DNA from: Snodgrassella gandavensis
GTDB lineage: Bacteria; Pseudomonadota; Gammaproteobacteria; Burkholderiales; Neisseriaceae
Assembly: GCF_914768025.1 (NCBI RefSeq)
Contig: NZ_CAJZCE010000005.1
Coordinates: forward strand, 62,001 to 126,000
Direction: 5' to 3'
DNA length: 64,000 nucleotides
The notes beneath the pieces were generated by a model. It had not been told where the DNA came from. It did no database searches and saw only the letters and a list, made by a program, of their open reading frames with translations. Both the position numbers and the translations under genes were made by a program. The first letter of the stretch is position 1; each line of letters starts with the position of its first letter. Below are positions 45,501-54,304 of this stretch, piece after piece.

Positions 45501-45894
45501 GACATCAGACCTCGGTAAAATTCATAACTATCATTTAATAACAGCATATATCATCAATATTGCACATTGCGCATACTTTTAATAATTCATAGTAACTCGC
45601 TTTTTAATGACAACCTGTTACATACCATTCGCAGACTTATAAGCTCGTAAACTTAAACGACCATTTATTATCAGTGCAGCCTTAATTAATTCTTCTTAAC
45701 CAGTCTAAGCACAAACTGAATTTTCCAAAAACAGGAAAATTCCGGTTAATCCAGATTTTTATGAAAAAAAAGCATCTTTTAGCAGCATTTTGCCGCATAA
45801 AACAAACATAATAAATCTCAATCAGGTTTCACAACCAGAATACCATCACAATGAATATCGCCCGTGCTCCGGATACACCGAACACACCATCCAA
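45501..45894. other. Gap between the DUF1176 gene and the 6S RNA terminator
   Basis: About 390 AT-rich bases without a gene. A perfect 9-base inverted repeat, GAATTTTCC and GGAAAATTC with a 7-base spacer, lies at 45718-45742. It has no T-run and may be an operator. Nothing else is recognised. Confidence 0.5.
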
Positions 45895-45932
45895 TGAAAA
45901 ACAGGCTGCCTGAATCATCAGGCAGCCTGTTC
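45895..45932 (-). terminator. Terminator built from paired uptake-sequence-like repeats, downstream of 6S RNA
   Basis: The arms ACAGGCTGCCTGA and TCAGGCAGCCTGT form a 13-base stem with a 4-base loop, followed on the minus strand by a T-run. The plus-strand arm contains AGGCTGCCTGAA, which is identical to the DNA uptake sequence dialect I know from Simonsiella-type Neisseriaceae. Paired uptake sequences are commonly used as terminators in this family. Confidence 0.82.
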
Positions 45933-45939
45933 AAATAGG

Positions 45940-46120
45940 TTTCCCCCACACGTGCCGCATTGGACGCCATCCGCTTGAACCTTGAGGACAAGGCTGGCAG
46001 TATCGAATGGTTTCGGGTTCATTCACAGGGAATGCTCACGCCCACCACTACCCAACCGCCAAAAAAAGCGAATTATTGGTTCAAAGGAATATATGTCCTT
46101 ACGAACACAGCAGGGGAAGA
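45940..46120 (-). ncRNA. ssrS: 6S RNA (SsrS)
   Basis: The minus strand just after zapA, the usual place of ssrS, can fold as a long rod. The 5' part has TTCCCCTGCTGTGTTCG, and the 3' part has CACGTGTGGGGGAA, which pair as the closing stem. Inside, TTTGAACC near the 5' third faces AAGGTTCAAG, and TGGCGTCCAATGCGGC resembles the 3' side of the central bubble region. Length is near 180 bases. 6S RNA binds sigma-70 RNA polymerase in stationary phase. The ends are approximate; a terminator follows. Confidence 0.8.
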
Positions 46121-46125
46121 AAGAA

Positions 46126-46428
46126 CTATTTTACCACAAGTGTGAGTGTACTTTCACACAACTGGATCATGTCCTGCATCTTACGATCAAAATCTCCGAC
46201 GACCAAATCGCCATGCATCGTAAGTTTAAGTAAATCGTGCGCCAGATTCAGCGCAGCCATAATCACAATTTTATCTGTTTCAACAATCCGTCCGGAACTC
46301 TGAATGGCAGCAATTTTTTCATTCAGCATCTTTACAGCCTGCATCAATGTTTCATGCTCACTTCTGGGCGTACCTATATTAAAAGGACGGCCAAGAATCT
46401 CCACACGAACCTGTTGAATTTCATCCAT
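46126..46428 (-). CDS. zapA: Cell division protein ZapA
   Basis: A 100-residue FtsZ-bundling protein. It starts with a beta strand (QQVRVEILGRPFNIGTPRSEHETLMQ), followed by long helices with heptad spacing (VKMLNEKIAAIQSSGRIVETDKIVIMAALNLAHDLL). Length is normal. Its ATG overlaps the stop of the coiled-coil gene (TAATG). The 6S RNA begins just beyond its stop codon. Confidence 0.93.
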   Translation of the reverse strand: MDEIQQVRVEILGRPFNIGTPRSEHETLMQAVKMLNEKIAAIQSSGRIVETDKIVIMAALNLAHDLLKLTMHGDLVVGDFDRKMQDMIQLCESTLTLVVK

Positions 46429-46754
46429 TAAGAATCCTCCTGCACCAGTGGTAAGCGTTGTAGCAAGCGCTGTAATTCATCACTGGATGCCCGTAATACC
46501 GCAGTATAACGTTTTTTTTCAGCAATCAGTTCATCAATCGTAGATTGCATGCTTTCCTGTAAATGAAACTTATCCTGCTCATGCTGTTTACGCATCCGTT
46601 CACGTTCTGCCTGAAAATTTTCACCCTGTTGTTGCAACTGTTTTTTTACAGTTGATAACTGCTGGGTCAACTGATGCTTTTCAGCTAAAAGAGAATTAAA
46701 ATGTATAACCAGCCGTTTAACGCTGTCTTCCAATTGTTCTAGTTGATTTTCCAT
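46428..46754 (-). CDS. Small coiled-coil protein upstream of zapA (TIGR02449/ZapB-like)
   Basis: A 108-residue protein that is almost entirely coiled coil: EQLEDSVKRLVIHFNSLLAEKHQLTQQLSTVKKQL and then QERMRKQHEQ-type heptads to the end. The start FNSLLAEKHQL resembles the TIGR02449 family found next to zapA in beta- and gammaproteobacteria and proposed to resemble ZapB. The one-base overlap with zapA suggests that the two act together at the division ring. No membrane segment is present. Confidence 0.82.
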   Translation of the reverse strand: MENQLEQLEDSVKRLVIHFNSLLAEKHQLTQQLSTVKKQLQQQGENFQAERERMRKQHEQDKFHLQESMQSTIDELIAEKKRYTAVLRASSDELQRLLQRLPLVQEDS

Positions 46755-46847
46755 TCCCTACCCGCTTCCATCCGTAAAATACGCAGCATGGTTGCCTGAT
46801 TTAGCCATCCGCCAGTCAAATTGTTATTTGTTATAACACTTAAATTA

Positions 46848-47825
46848 TTATTCCGCTCTGGGCGCCCGCTCCATCAATATTTCTGCCAGCGCCCGCACTT
46901 CTGTCCGACCCTCAAACAGCTGCTGCAAAATAGTGGCAATCGGCATATCCACTCCCAGTGAAGCAGCCTGTCGGCACACTTCTTCGACAGTATATACACC
47001 TTCGGCAACATGTCCAAGTTCCGTTAACGCTTCAGGCAACGATTTTCCTTCAGCCAGCAGCAAACCTACCCTGCGATTGCGCGACAGCGAGCCCGTACAG
47101 GTAAGAATCAAATCCCCCATACCAGACAAACCCATCAAAGTAGCTGCCTGTCCACCCAGAGCCTGATTCAGGCGTGAAATTTCTGCCATGCCGCGTGTCA
47201 TTAATGCCACCCGTGCATTAATACCATAGTTCAGCCCATCGGCAATGCCCGTGGCAATAGCCATAACATTTTTCACAGCACCGCCAACTGCTGCACCAAT
47301 CACATCAGCATTGGCATACAGACGCAAAACTGTATTATTCAGTGTCGCTGCCAGCGCCTGAATCCAGACAAAATTTTCCGAAGCCAGCGTAACTGCACAA
47401 GGTAACTGCTGTGCCAGCTCCTGCGCAAAACTCGGACCAGACAATACCCCGATACACTTATTCGCCGACATCACTTCTGCCAATACCTGTTGCGGCAACA
47501 AGCCGGTTTGCTGCTCAAACCCTTTGCAGGCTGCAATTACCGGCACCTCACCCAAGCCAGCAGCCACCAGTTTTTGCGCACTCTCACGCAACGCAGCCAC
47601 CGGTGTGGCAATAATAATCAGATCTGCCGGTGCAAACTTATCAACAACAGAAAGATTCTCCGGTAAAACAAAATCAGACAGATACCGCCTGTTTACCCGT
47701 TCCTGCTGCAATTGTTGCACATGCCGGGCATTATGTGTCCATAGCCATACCTTATGCGAATGCAAGGCAAAATGAATGGCAAGCGCCGTTCCCCACGCAC
47801 CAGCACCCAGTACACCAATATTCAT
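46848..47825 (-). CDS. gpsA: Glycerol-3-phosphate dehydrogenase [NAD(P)+] (GpsA)
   Basis: A 325-residue enzyme that reduces dihydroxyacetone phosphate to glycerol-3-phosphate for phospholipids. It starts MNIGVLGAGAWGTALAIHF, with the nucleotide-binding GAGAWG. SGPSFAQELAQQLPCAV, the catalytic Lys region GGAVKNVMAIATGIADG and GLSGMGDLILTCTGSLSRN are all intact. The Met at 47825 was chosen; the seven extra in-frame codons do not match the family. The downstream coiled-coil and zapA genes follow after a short gap. Confidence 0.96.
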   Translation of the reverse strand: MNIGVLGAGAWGTALAIHFALHSHKVWLWTHNARHVQQLQQERVNRRYLSDFVLPENLSVVDKFAPADLIIIATPVAALRESAQKLVAAGLGEVPVIAACKGFEQQTGLLPQQVLAEVMSANKCIGVLSGPSFAQELAQQLPCAVTLASENFVWIQALAATLNNTVLRLYANADVIGAAVGGAVKNVMAIATGIADGLNYGINARVALMTRGMAEISRLNQALGGQAATLMGLSGMGDLILTCTGSLSRNRRVGLLLAEGKSLPEALTELGHVAEGVYTVEEVCRQAASLGVDMPIATILQQLFEGRTEVRALAEILMERAPRAE

Positions 47826-48143
47826 GACAAATATTCCCTTTAACAAACTAGCGGCAGATAACTGCCCTGTCCTTTGACCACTAACTAAACGTTAAACCAC
47901 ATGCAAAAATGCCATACCATTTTTAAAATATCAAGGCATCAGCAGCACATATAGATAAAACATAACTACTGGCAGCACACTGTAATCAAAAATTCAATTA
48001 AGCTGCACCATACTACGCAACGGCAATCAATCCAAGCAGAACATACCGCAAATCAGCCAAACCAGTACACAACATACTAACGCAGCAAACAGCATTTATC
48101 ACAGCAAGCCATGTCATTTAAACATAATCAGTCAATACAAAAA
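47826..48143. other. Gap between gpsA and the fabF terminator
   Basis: About 320 bases with no gene seen. The gpsA promoter should lie at the left end; no clear motif is visible. Confidence 0.5.
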
Positions 48144-48175
48144 CACAGGCTGCCTGCTCGTCAGGCAACCTGTGT
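48144..48175 (-). terminator. Terminator of fabF
   Basis: Arms CACAGGCTGCCTG and CAGGCAACCTGTG (one mismatch) with a 5-base loop, followed by TTTTTG on the minus strand, 22 bases beyond the fabF stop. The arms are degenerate copies of the uptake-like sequence seen at 45895-45932. Confidence 0.83.
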
Positions 48176-48197
48176 GCATAGCGAATTTCAAGAATGA

Positions 48198-49445
48198 TTA
48201 ATCCTCAAAGCGCTTAAACGCCAGCGAACCATTCGTACCACCAAAGCCAAATGAATTGGAAATAGCCGCACGAATCGGCAAATCACGTGCTTCATTGGCA
48301 CAATAATCCAAATCACACCCAGCCTCAATATCCTGCTCAAAGATATTAATGGTTGGCGGAGATTTTTGCGTATGGATAGCCATTACCGTATATACCGCTT
48401 CCACACCGCCTGCGCCGCCTAACAAGTGGCCAGTCATAGATTTGGTTGAATTCACAACCAGCTTTTTAGCCCGTTCGCCCAAAGCCAGTTTCAATGCATT
48501 GGTTTCATTCACATCACCCAGTGGTGTTGATGTACCATGTGCATTCACGTAATCGATATCTTCCGGATTCAGGCCGCCATCTTTCAGCGCACGTGTTACG
48601 CCCAGTGCCGGACCTTCCGTATTTGGTGCAGTAATATGATAGGCATCCGAGCTCATACCAAAGCCCACCAGCTCGGCATAGATTTTGGCACCGCGCTTAC
48701 GTGCATGTTCATACTCTTCCAGCACCATCACACCAGCACCCTCGCCCATAACAAAGCCGTCACGCTCCTTGTCCCAGGGTCTGGATGCTGTAGCTGGATC
48801 ATCATTGCGGGTTGACAGCGCTTTCATGGCAGCAAAACCACCCACACCTAACTCACAGATAGCGCCCTCAGCACCACCAGCAATCATAATATCTGCATCG
48901 CCATATTTAATCAGGCGAGCAGAATCACCAATACTGTGTGCACCAGTTGTACAGGCAGAAACCATGCCATAGCTTGGTCCCTGATAGCCTTTCAGAATCG
49001 TCACATGGCCGGCAATCAGATTAATCAAAGAACTAGGAATAAAAAATGGATTAATTTTGCGCGCACCATGCTCTAGAACAGACCGCGCAGTAGCCTCAAT
49101 CGCAGGCAGACCGCCAATACCGGATCCAATATTTACCCCTACCCGGGTTTTATCCAGACCCGGTATGTCATCCAGTCCAGCATCAGCAATGGCTTGCAAG
49201 GCAGCAGCCACACCAAAATGGATAAAAGAATCCATCCGTCGTGCTTCTTTCGCACTGATGTACTGAGTAACATCAAAATTCTTAACTTCACCGGCAATCT
49301 GGCAAACTAAAGACGAAGCATCAAAATGGGTAATAGTGCCAATGCCGCTTTTACCTGCAAGTAGATTTTGCCATGCTGTGGTTATATCATTACCCACAGG
49401 AGATACCTGACCCAGGCCGGTAATGACTACTCTTTTTTTACTCAT
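48198..49445 (-). CDS. fabF: 3-oxoacyl-ACP synthase II (FabF)
   Basis: A 415-residue housekeeping condensing enzyme that elongates fatty acids and controls unsaturation. It starts MSKKRVVITGLGQVSPVGND. The active-site Cys165 lies in MVSACTTGAHSIG, the first His in NAHGTSTPLGD and the second in TKSMTGHLLGGAG. The C-terminus has SNSFGFGGTNGSL. It pairs with acpP just upstream, 97 bases away. It differs clearly from the cluster ketosynthase at 1397-2617. Confidence 0.96.
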   Translation of the reverse strand: MSKKRVVITGLGQVSPVGNDITTAWQNLLAGKSGIGTITHFDASSLVCQIAGEVKNFDVTQYISAKEARRMDSFIHFGVAAALQAIADAGLDDIPGLDKTRVGVNIGSGIGGLPAIEATARSVLEHGARKINPFFIPSSLINLIAGHVTILKGYQGPSYGMVSACTTGAHSIGDSARLIKYGDADIMIAGGAEGAICELGVGGFAAMKALSTRNDDPATASRPWDKERDGFVMGEGAGVMVLEEYEHARKRGAKIYAELVGFGMSSDAYHITAPNTEGPALGVTRALKDGGLNPEDIDYVNAHGTSTPLGDVNETNALKLALGERAKKLVVNSTKSMTGHLLGGAGGVEAVYTVMAIHTQKSPPTINIFEQDIEAGCDLDYCANEARDLPIRAAISNSFGFGGTNGSLAFKRFED

Positions 49446-49542
49446 AATTTGCTCGTAAGAAAAAAACCTCTACCGAATCAGGCGAAAAAAATACACCTTA
49501 ATTTCGACAGAGGAATTTGAATTTGACCAACACTACACGGAA

Positions 49543-49782
49543 TTAATTCAAGTGAGCGCCAACAAAGTCAATAGCTTGTTGTACGGTAGTAATTTTTTCG
49601 GCTTCTTCGTCTGGAATTTCGCAACCAAAAGCTTCTTCCAGAGCCATTACCAATTCAACGGTGTCCAGAGAGTCAGCACCCAAATCTTCCTGAAAAGAAG
49701 ATTCATTTTTTACTTCAGCTTCACTCACACCTAATTGTTCTGCAACAATCTTTTTTACACGTTGTTCGATATTGTTATCCAT
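49543..49782 (-). CDS. acpP: Acyl carrier protein (AcpP)
   Basis: The 79-residue housekeeping acyl carrier protein. It starts [21 protein letters not shown], and Ser38 in [16 protein letters not shown] is the phosphopantetheine site. A longer frame begins at 49812, but the family begins at the Met chosen. The helix II sequence is standard, in contrast with the two APE carriers. It is upstream of fabF, as in many bacteria. Confidence 0.97.
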   Translation of the reverse strand: MDNNIEQRVKKIVAEQLGVSEAEVKNESSFQEDLGADSLDTVELVMALEEAFGCEIPDEEAEKITTVQQAIDFVGAHLN

Positions 49783-50027
49783 TGACAGATCTTTCTTTGC
49801 TTTGCCCAGCACTAGTGCGGACAGGGTTAATTGAATTAATCAACTTTTTGGTTGTTGATATTATTGTACCTAATAAAAATAGAGTTTTCCATTCAAATTG
49901 CCTTTTGCCGTATTTTCCATGGACTTCAGCGATTTTCAACGCATTTTTACTTATCACCGGATACAAATTAAACAGCAAGCGGCAGCCATATTAGCACAGC
50001 CTGATTTTTAGCTACAAGCTATATGAT

Positions 50028-52052
50028 TTATATTGAATCAATATTAACAATAGTTTTATACAAAAAATTCATAATCAAAGCCAGCTCTGCTGCCGTATTT
50101 TCCTGTGTGCCGCCACCAGTATGCCCACCCGTATCCGGCGCTGCCAGCCATACCCGCTGTTTTAGCGCACACAAACGCGCATAAAATTTCAGCGCATGTG
50201 CCGGATGTACACGATCGTCATGCAGATTGGTCGTAATCAGTGCCGGCGGATAGTGTTGCGAATCACCCAAATTATGATAGGGAGAAATTCGGCTTAATGC
50301 TTGATTTTGAATAGAATCATCAGGATTTCCATACTCATCCATCCATGAAGACCCTGCCGATAGATAAGAATAGCGCAACATATCCGTTAACGGCACCTCA
50401 CACACCATCGCACCCATACTCTGCGGTTGCCGGCAGAAAGCTGCTGCCACCACCAGACCACCATTACTGCCGCCCTGAATCGCCGTATGTACCGCACTGG
50501 CGCGCTGATGACTATACAAATCGTGCAGCACTGCCAGCAAATCATCAATACTGACATGCTTATGAATCCCGCGTGCAGCCTGATGCCATACCGGCCCAAA
50601 CTCACCACCGCCGCGAATATTTGCCAGTACAAAAGCATAACCTTTCGCCAACCAGTGCCGGCCAATACTGCCCAGATAATAAGGCAGTTGCGGCATACCA
50701 AAGCCGCCATACACATAAACAATAGTTGGCGTATCCTTATCCATATTTTTACCAACATGAAAATAAGGAATAAATGTACCATCCTGCGCAACCGCACTAA
50801 ACTGCTGCACCTGCATTCCAGCAGGGTCAAACTGCCGTGGCTGCCGGCGCATAACACACAACTCTCCTAAATGCACATCCAGCGTATATAGCGTTAGTGG
50901 TTCCAGAAAGCTGCTGATGGCCAGATACACCACATCACCACCCCATGGCTGATCAGTGATTTCCAGCGCCCCGGCAGGCAGATTTGGCACAGTAACCTCC
51001 TGCCAGCGATTTTCTGCAAAACGCCAAGCCAGCAAACGACTATGCACATTATCCAGTATCGACACCAGCACAAAACGTCGTGTGGTTTCAATACTTTCAA
51101 TGGCCTGAGTAGCTGCTGGCTGAAAAATCACCTCAGCCACACCCAGCTCACCCTTATGCAGCTTCACTGCCACCAGACTGCCAGCCGGATAAAACCGGTT
51201 TGCACGCTGCCAGTCGCTGCGTAACTGCACCAACAATTGCCCATACAGATAGCCCATCAGCTCACAATCATCCGGCAACGCCAGCGGCTTAACGCTCAAA
51301 TCCGCCATTACCTGATAATACTGCTTGTGATAAAACCCGCTCGCGGCCTCAACCAAATCAATCGGCGCCCCCTGACTATCCAGATAACGCCATGCATTAA
51401 CCATCATGCCGTCGGCAGGCATTTCCAATACCGGTACCGCCTCCGCAAAAGACTGTCCACGCTGCATCAGCCATACCTGCCGCGGATAGCCTGCCTGAGT
51501 TAACTGCCGCTCGTCCCATGCCGGAGATATCCACACACTTTCTGTATCACGCCAACTGATAATGCTTTTACTTAACGGAAAATGAAAACCACCCTCAACC
51601 ACCCTGCCTTCAGCCAGATTGAACTCAACTGTATATGCCGCATCCGCACCACCAGCACTCAAACTGATTAACACATGCTCTGGAGCCTGCACATAATGCG
51701 CTACCCCTTGCAAATACACATCATCATCAAGCAGAGCATCAAAATCAGCAACTGAAAACAGAATCTCCCACTCGGGCAAACCGGCACGGTAACTGGCTGC
51801 TGAACATACCCGGTACACACCTTTCGGAAACTCAGCCGACTGATAAAAATGATACATGCGCGCACGATGTTCCTGACAAAAAGGAATCTGCTGCTCATCC
51901 CGCAATACTGTCACGATATCATCACGCACTGCCACATACTCAGCACCCGTAGCAAACTCAGCCTGAGCAGCAGAATTTGCCTGCTGAATAAAAGCCTGCG
52001 TCTCCTCACTATTTAGGTCTTCTAAATATGCAAAAGGATCAGTATTCATCAT
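50028..52052 (-). CDS. Prolyl oligopeptidase family serine peptidase (S9)
   Basis: A 674-residue cytoplasmic peptidase of family S9A. The N-terminal two thirds form the beta-propeller gate (about 70-400). The C-terminal alpha/beta hydrolase domain has VYGGFGMPQLPYYLG, the oxyanion region NIRGGGEFGPVWH, the nucleophile in QGGSNGGLVVAAAF, and Asp and His near HDDRVHPAHALKF and GGHTGGG. It cuts after proline in short peptides. There is no signal peptide. The start is the ATG pair at 52049-52052. The gene lies after the tRNA-Leu terminator on the same strand and is probably transcribed from its own promoter. Confidence 0.92.
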   Translation of the reverse strand: MMNTDPFAYLEDLNSEETQAFIQQANSAAQAEFATGAEYVAVRDDIVTVLRDEQQIPFCQEHRARMYHFYQSAEFPKGVYRVCSAASYRAGLPEWEILFSVADFDALLDDDVYLQGVAHYVQAPEHVLISLSAGGADAAYTVEFNLAEGRVVEGGFHFPLSKSIISWRDTESVWISPAWDERQLTQAGYPRQVWLMQRGQSFAEAVPVLEMPADGMMVNAWRYLDSQGAPIDLVEAASGFYHKQYYQVMADLSVKPLALPDDCELMGYLYGQLLVQLRSDWQRANRFYPAGSLVAVKLHKGELGVAEVIFQPAATQAIESIETTRRFVLVSILDNVHSRLLAWRFAENRWQEVTVPNLPAGALEITDQPWGGDVVYLAISSFLEPLTLYTLDVHLGELCVMRRQPRQFDPAGMQVQQFSAVAQDGTFIPYFHVGKNMDKDTPTIVYVYGGFGMPQLPYYLGSIGRHWLAKGYAFVLANIRGGGEFGPVWHQAARGIHKHVSIDDLLAVLHDLYSHQRASAVHTAIQGGSNGGLVVAAAFCRQPQSMGAMVCEVPLTDMLRYSYLSAGSSWMDEYGNPDDSIQNQALSRISPYHNLGDSQHYPPALITTNLHDDRVHPAHALKFYARLCALKQRVWLAAPDTGGHTGGGTQENTAAELALIMNFLYKTIVNIDSI

Positions 52053-52196
52053 TTAAACTCATTTCCAGAAATTTACACCATCAACAATCAGCCAGCCAGA
52101 CAAGCCACTACACCAGCATAAGGCACAACCAACACTTTGCCTACACCAGCCTGCTGCATATCCGACGCCAGCACCGCATTATCAATACAAACAAAA

Positions 52197-52224
52197 AGGG
52201 CAGCCCTTATAGGCTGCCCTATTA
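52197..52224 (-). terminator. Terminator downstream of tRNA-Leu
   Basis: Arms GGGCAGCC and GGCTGCCC with a short loop; on the minus strand CCCTTTTTG follows. It ends the tpiA-secG-tRNA-Leu transcript before the peptidase gene. Confidence 0.8.
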
Positions 52225-52320
52225 TCCAAGTAAAACCAACAAGATAAATTGCAATCTGCTACACACTTCCATTAGCATACATACATCATATGCAAAAATA
52301 TAAGTTGTTGATTTTAAATA

Positions 52321-52406
52321 TGGTGCCGACAACGAGAATCGAACTCGTACGACCTGTGGTCACCACCCCCTCAAGATGGCGTGTCTACCAATTTCACCAT
52401 GTCGGC
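52321..52406 (-). tRNA. tRNA-Leu (anticodon GAG)
   Basis: A class II tRNA of 86 bases including an encoded CCA. The acceptor stem GCCGACA pairs with TGTCGGC, the anticodon loop is TTGAGGG with GAG, and a variable arm GGTGACC-type extends it. The T-loop GTTCGATTC is standard. Its location directly after secG matches leuU of E. coli. Confidence 0.96.
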
Positions 52407-52425
52407 AATTAACTGTAAAAACTTT

Positions 52426-52788
52426 CTATTCCGGTATCAATGGCTTCTGTGCTGGTTTCGCCGGTACGACTGGTGCACTGGCCACCGCCGGATTCGCCGG
52501 TACAACCACCTGCTGTTGCTTCACATTGCTGAAGTCCAGACCGCTATGCCGGTGCGTGGATATATAGCCTAGCGCCAGACAGCTAATAAAAAATATAGTG
52601 GCAGCAATTGCAGTACTGCGGCTGAGGAAATTTGCATTGCCCGCTGCACCAAAAACACCCTGAGCACTACCGGAACCAAATGCTGCGCCCGCATCCGCAC
52701 CTTTGCCCTGCTGCATCAGCACCAGCACAATGACACTCAGCGCCGCGAAAATATTCACGATTAAAATAAGGGTTTTAAATGCTTCCAT
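52426..52788 (-). CDS. secG: Protein-export membrane protein SecG
   Basis: A 120-residue subunit of the SecYEG translocon. Two membrane helices are visible: about 3-22 (TLILIVNIFAALSVIVLVLM) and about 50-70 (TAIAATIFFISCLALGYIS). The cytoplasmic loop QQGKGADAGAAFGSGSAQGVFG is the conserved SecG signature. The C-terminal tail is Pro/Ala/Val-rich. Start at 52788 (MEAFKTL), since six extra codons overlap the tpiA end. The stop lies 19 bases before tRNA-Leu. Confidence 0.95.
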   Translation of the reverse strand: MEAFKTLILIVNIFAALSVIVLVLMQQGKGADAGAAFGSGSAQGVFGAAGNANFLSRSTAIAATIFFISCLALGYISTHRHSGLDFSNVKQQQVVVPANPAVASAPVVPAKPAQKPLIPE

Positions 52789-52802
52789 GATATCAACTTT
52801 TA

Positions 52803-53558
52803 TCAAGCAGGCGCATATGCAGCCTGAATAATAGCGGCAAAACTGTCAGCCTGCAAAGAGGCACCGCCAACCAGAGCACCGTCAACATGTGACGCAGCCA
52901 GAATTTCAGCCGCATTGCTTGCGTTGACACTACCGCCATAAAGGACGCGGATTTTAACATCTTCCCCACATAAAGACAAGATTTGCTGATAAATTAACTT
53001 ATGCATAGCCTCAATCTGTGCCACAGCAGGAACTTTGCCCGTACCAATCGCCCATACTGGTTCATACGCCACCACAACTTCTTTCAAGCCCAGTTGCGCC
53101 AGCAATGCCAGTTGCGCACTAACCACCTGTTGCTCCTGCCCGGCTTCCCGTTCAGCCAGTGTTTCACCCACACACAGAATCGGCAGTACGCCCGCCGCAA
53201 CACTATTCTGTACCTTGGCCAGCAATTCTTCATTGTCTTCCAGAAAATACTGCCGCCGCTCAGAATGGCCAATCAGCACAAACTGTGCCCCCACATCCGC
53301 CAGCATTTGGGCATTTACTTCTCCAGTAAAAGCACCATTGGCAGCAAAACGGCTCACATCTTCTGCCCCAACCGCCAATGCTGTACCAGCAGCAAACTCA
53401 CTGGCTGCAGCAAGATAAACATTCGGCACAGCCACACCACAATATACCTGCGCCACTGCTGCATCCACAGGTTTCAGCAACGCTTGCAGCAGCGCTTGGT
53501 TAGCCGTATTACTGCCATTCATCTTCCAATTGCCAATTACCCATTTATGCTGCCACAT
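52803..53558 (-). CDS. tpiA: Triosephosphate isomerase (TpiA)
   Basis: A 251-residue glycolytic isomerase. The catalytic Lys lies in IGNWKMNGS, the His in LIGHSERRQY and the Glu in AYEPVWAIGTGK, and the phosphate loop LYGGSVN is intact. Start at 53558 (MWQHKWVIGNWKMNG), since the longer frame adds a non-conserved 17-residue leader. It is followed by secG after 14 bases and forms the usual tpiA-secG-tRNA-Leu unit. Confidence 0.97.
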   Translation of the reverse strand: MWQHKWVIGNWKMNGSNTANQALLQALLKPVDAAVAQVYCGVAVPNVYLAAASEFAAGTALAVGAEDVSRFAANGAFTGEVNAQMLADVGAQFVLIGHSERRQYFLEDNEELLAKVQNSVAAGVLPILCVGETLAEREAGQEQQVVSAQLALLAQLGLKEVVVAYEPVWAIGTGKVPAVAQIEAMHKLIYQQILSLCGEDVKIRVLYGGSVNASNAAEILAASHVDGALVGGASLQADSFAAIIQAAYAPA

Positions 53559-54304
53559 ATATTTTTCCCTTACTGACAAACAACATACCAAACCTGAACA
53601 AATGGCCATGACCGGTGTTTACCATCCATGCCACAAATTAACATCAGCTTCAAAATGGCGGCATTGTAGCGGAAAACTACCGTCTGCGTCCCATGCTTGC
53701 TCAGGATTAATTCACTACCGCCAACTTTCGATTTATTTCTGATCCGCGATAATACTTTTCAAACACCAGCAAATATTTTCCCATTCTAAAACCTACAGAA
53801 ACCTTATAGCAAACTCGAATTCTTTGATCTTAATGCTATCACCAACTTACCAATTTTTAGTTTAAACAATATTGAAATCCAATTTTCTATAACCAAAGTG
53901 AGTGAGGTTCCCAAAAACTTGCTCATCTTAATTACCCATTGAGCACAATAAATAGTTCCAGCAAAAATAAACGTCATAGCCTATAAAAAAACTAATCAAA
54001 AAAAGAGACAAAACCAAAACCGATATCTATCTTAAATTTAGCCACAAAACTTAAAAAAGACACCACCAACCGCAGCAATCATTGATTATTTTAAAGACAG
54101 AAATTTAGCAAATAAATTCCCTTCATCTTAATCATATTATCTGCCAATAAGCATAAACTTTTATACCCGTACTAACTATATTTTTCTTCAGATACTACTC
54201 TGATATCTATTTCATATCACAAAATAAATATTTCTATATTTTAAGCTTTGTAGTTATTGTCATTAATCCGAATAACAGCATAAATAACCAAAGGAGCTTA
54301 ATTT
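53559..54304. other. AT-rich gap between tpiA and the MFS transporter gene
   Basis: About 750 bases with no supported gene. The left 200 bases are of normal composition and should hold the tpiA promoter; the rest is strongly AT-rich like the transporter gene that follows. AAGGAG at 54291-54296 is the transporter's ribosome site. Confidence 0.5.

Noticed and set aside
48144-48175. The fabF terminator counted as a second exact uptake sequence
   Set aside because: Its arms read CAGGCTGCCTGC and CAGGCAACCTG and differ from AGGCTGCCTGAA, so it is only a degenerate copy.
49543-49812. Longer acpP start at 49812
   Set aside because: The ten extra residues are not conserved; the family start [11 protein letters not shown] lies at 49782.
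52028-52303. A 91-codon frame on the plus strand across the peptidase start and the tRNA-Leu terminator
   Set aside because: It overlaps the start of a well supported gene and a terminator, and reads as low-complexity sequence.
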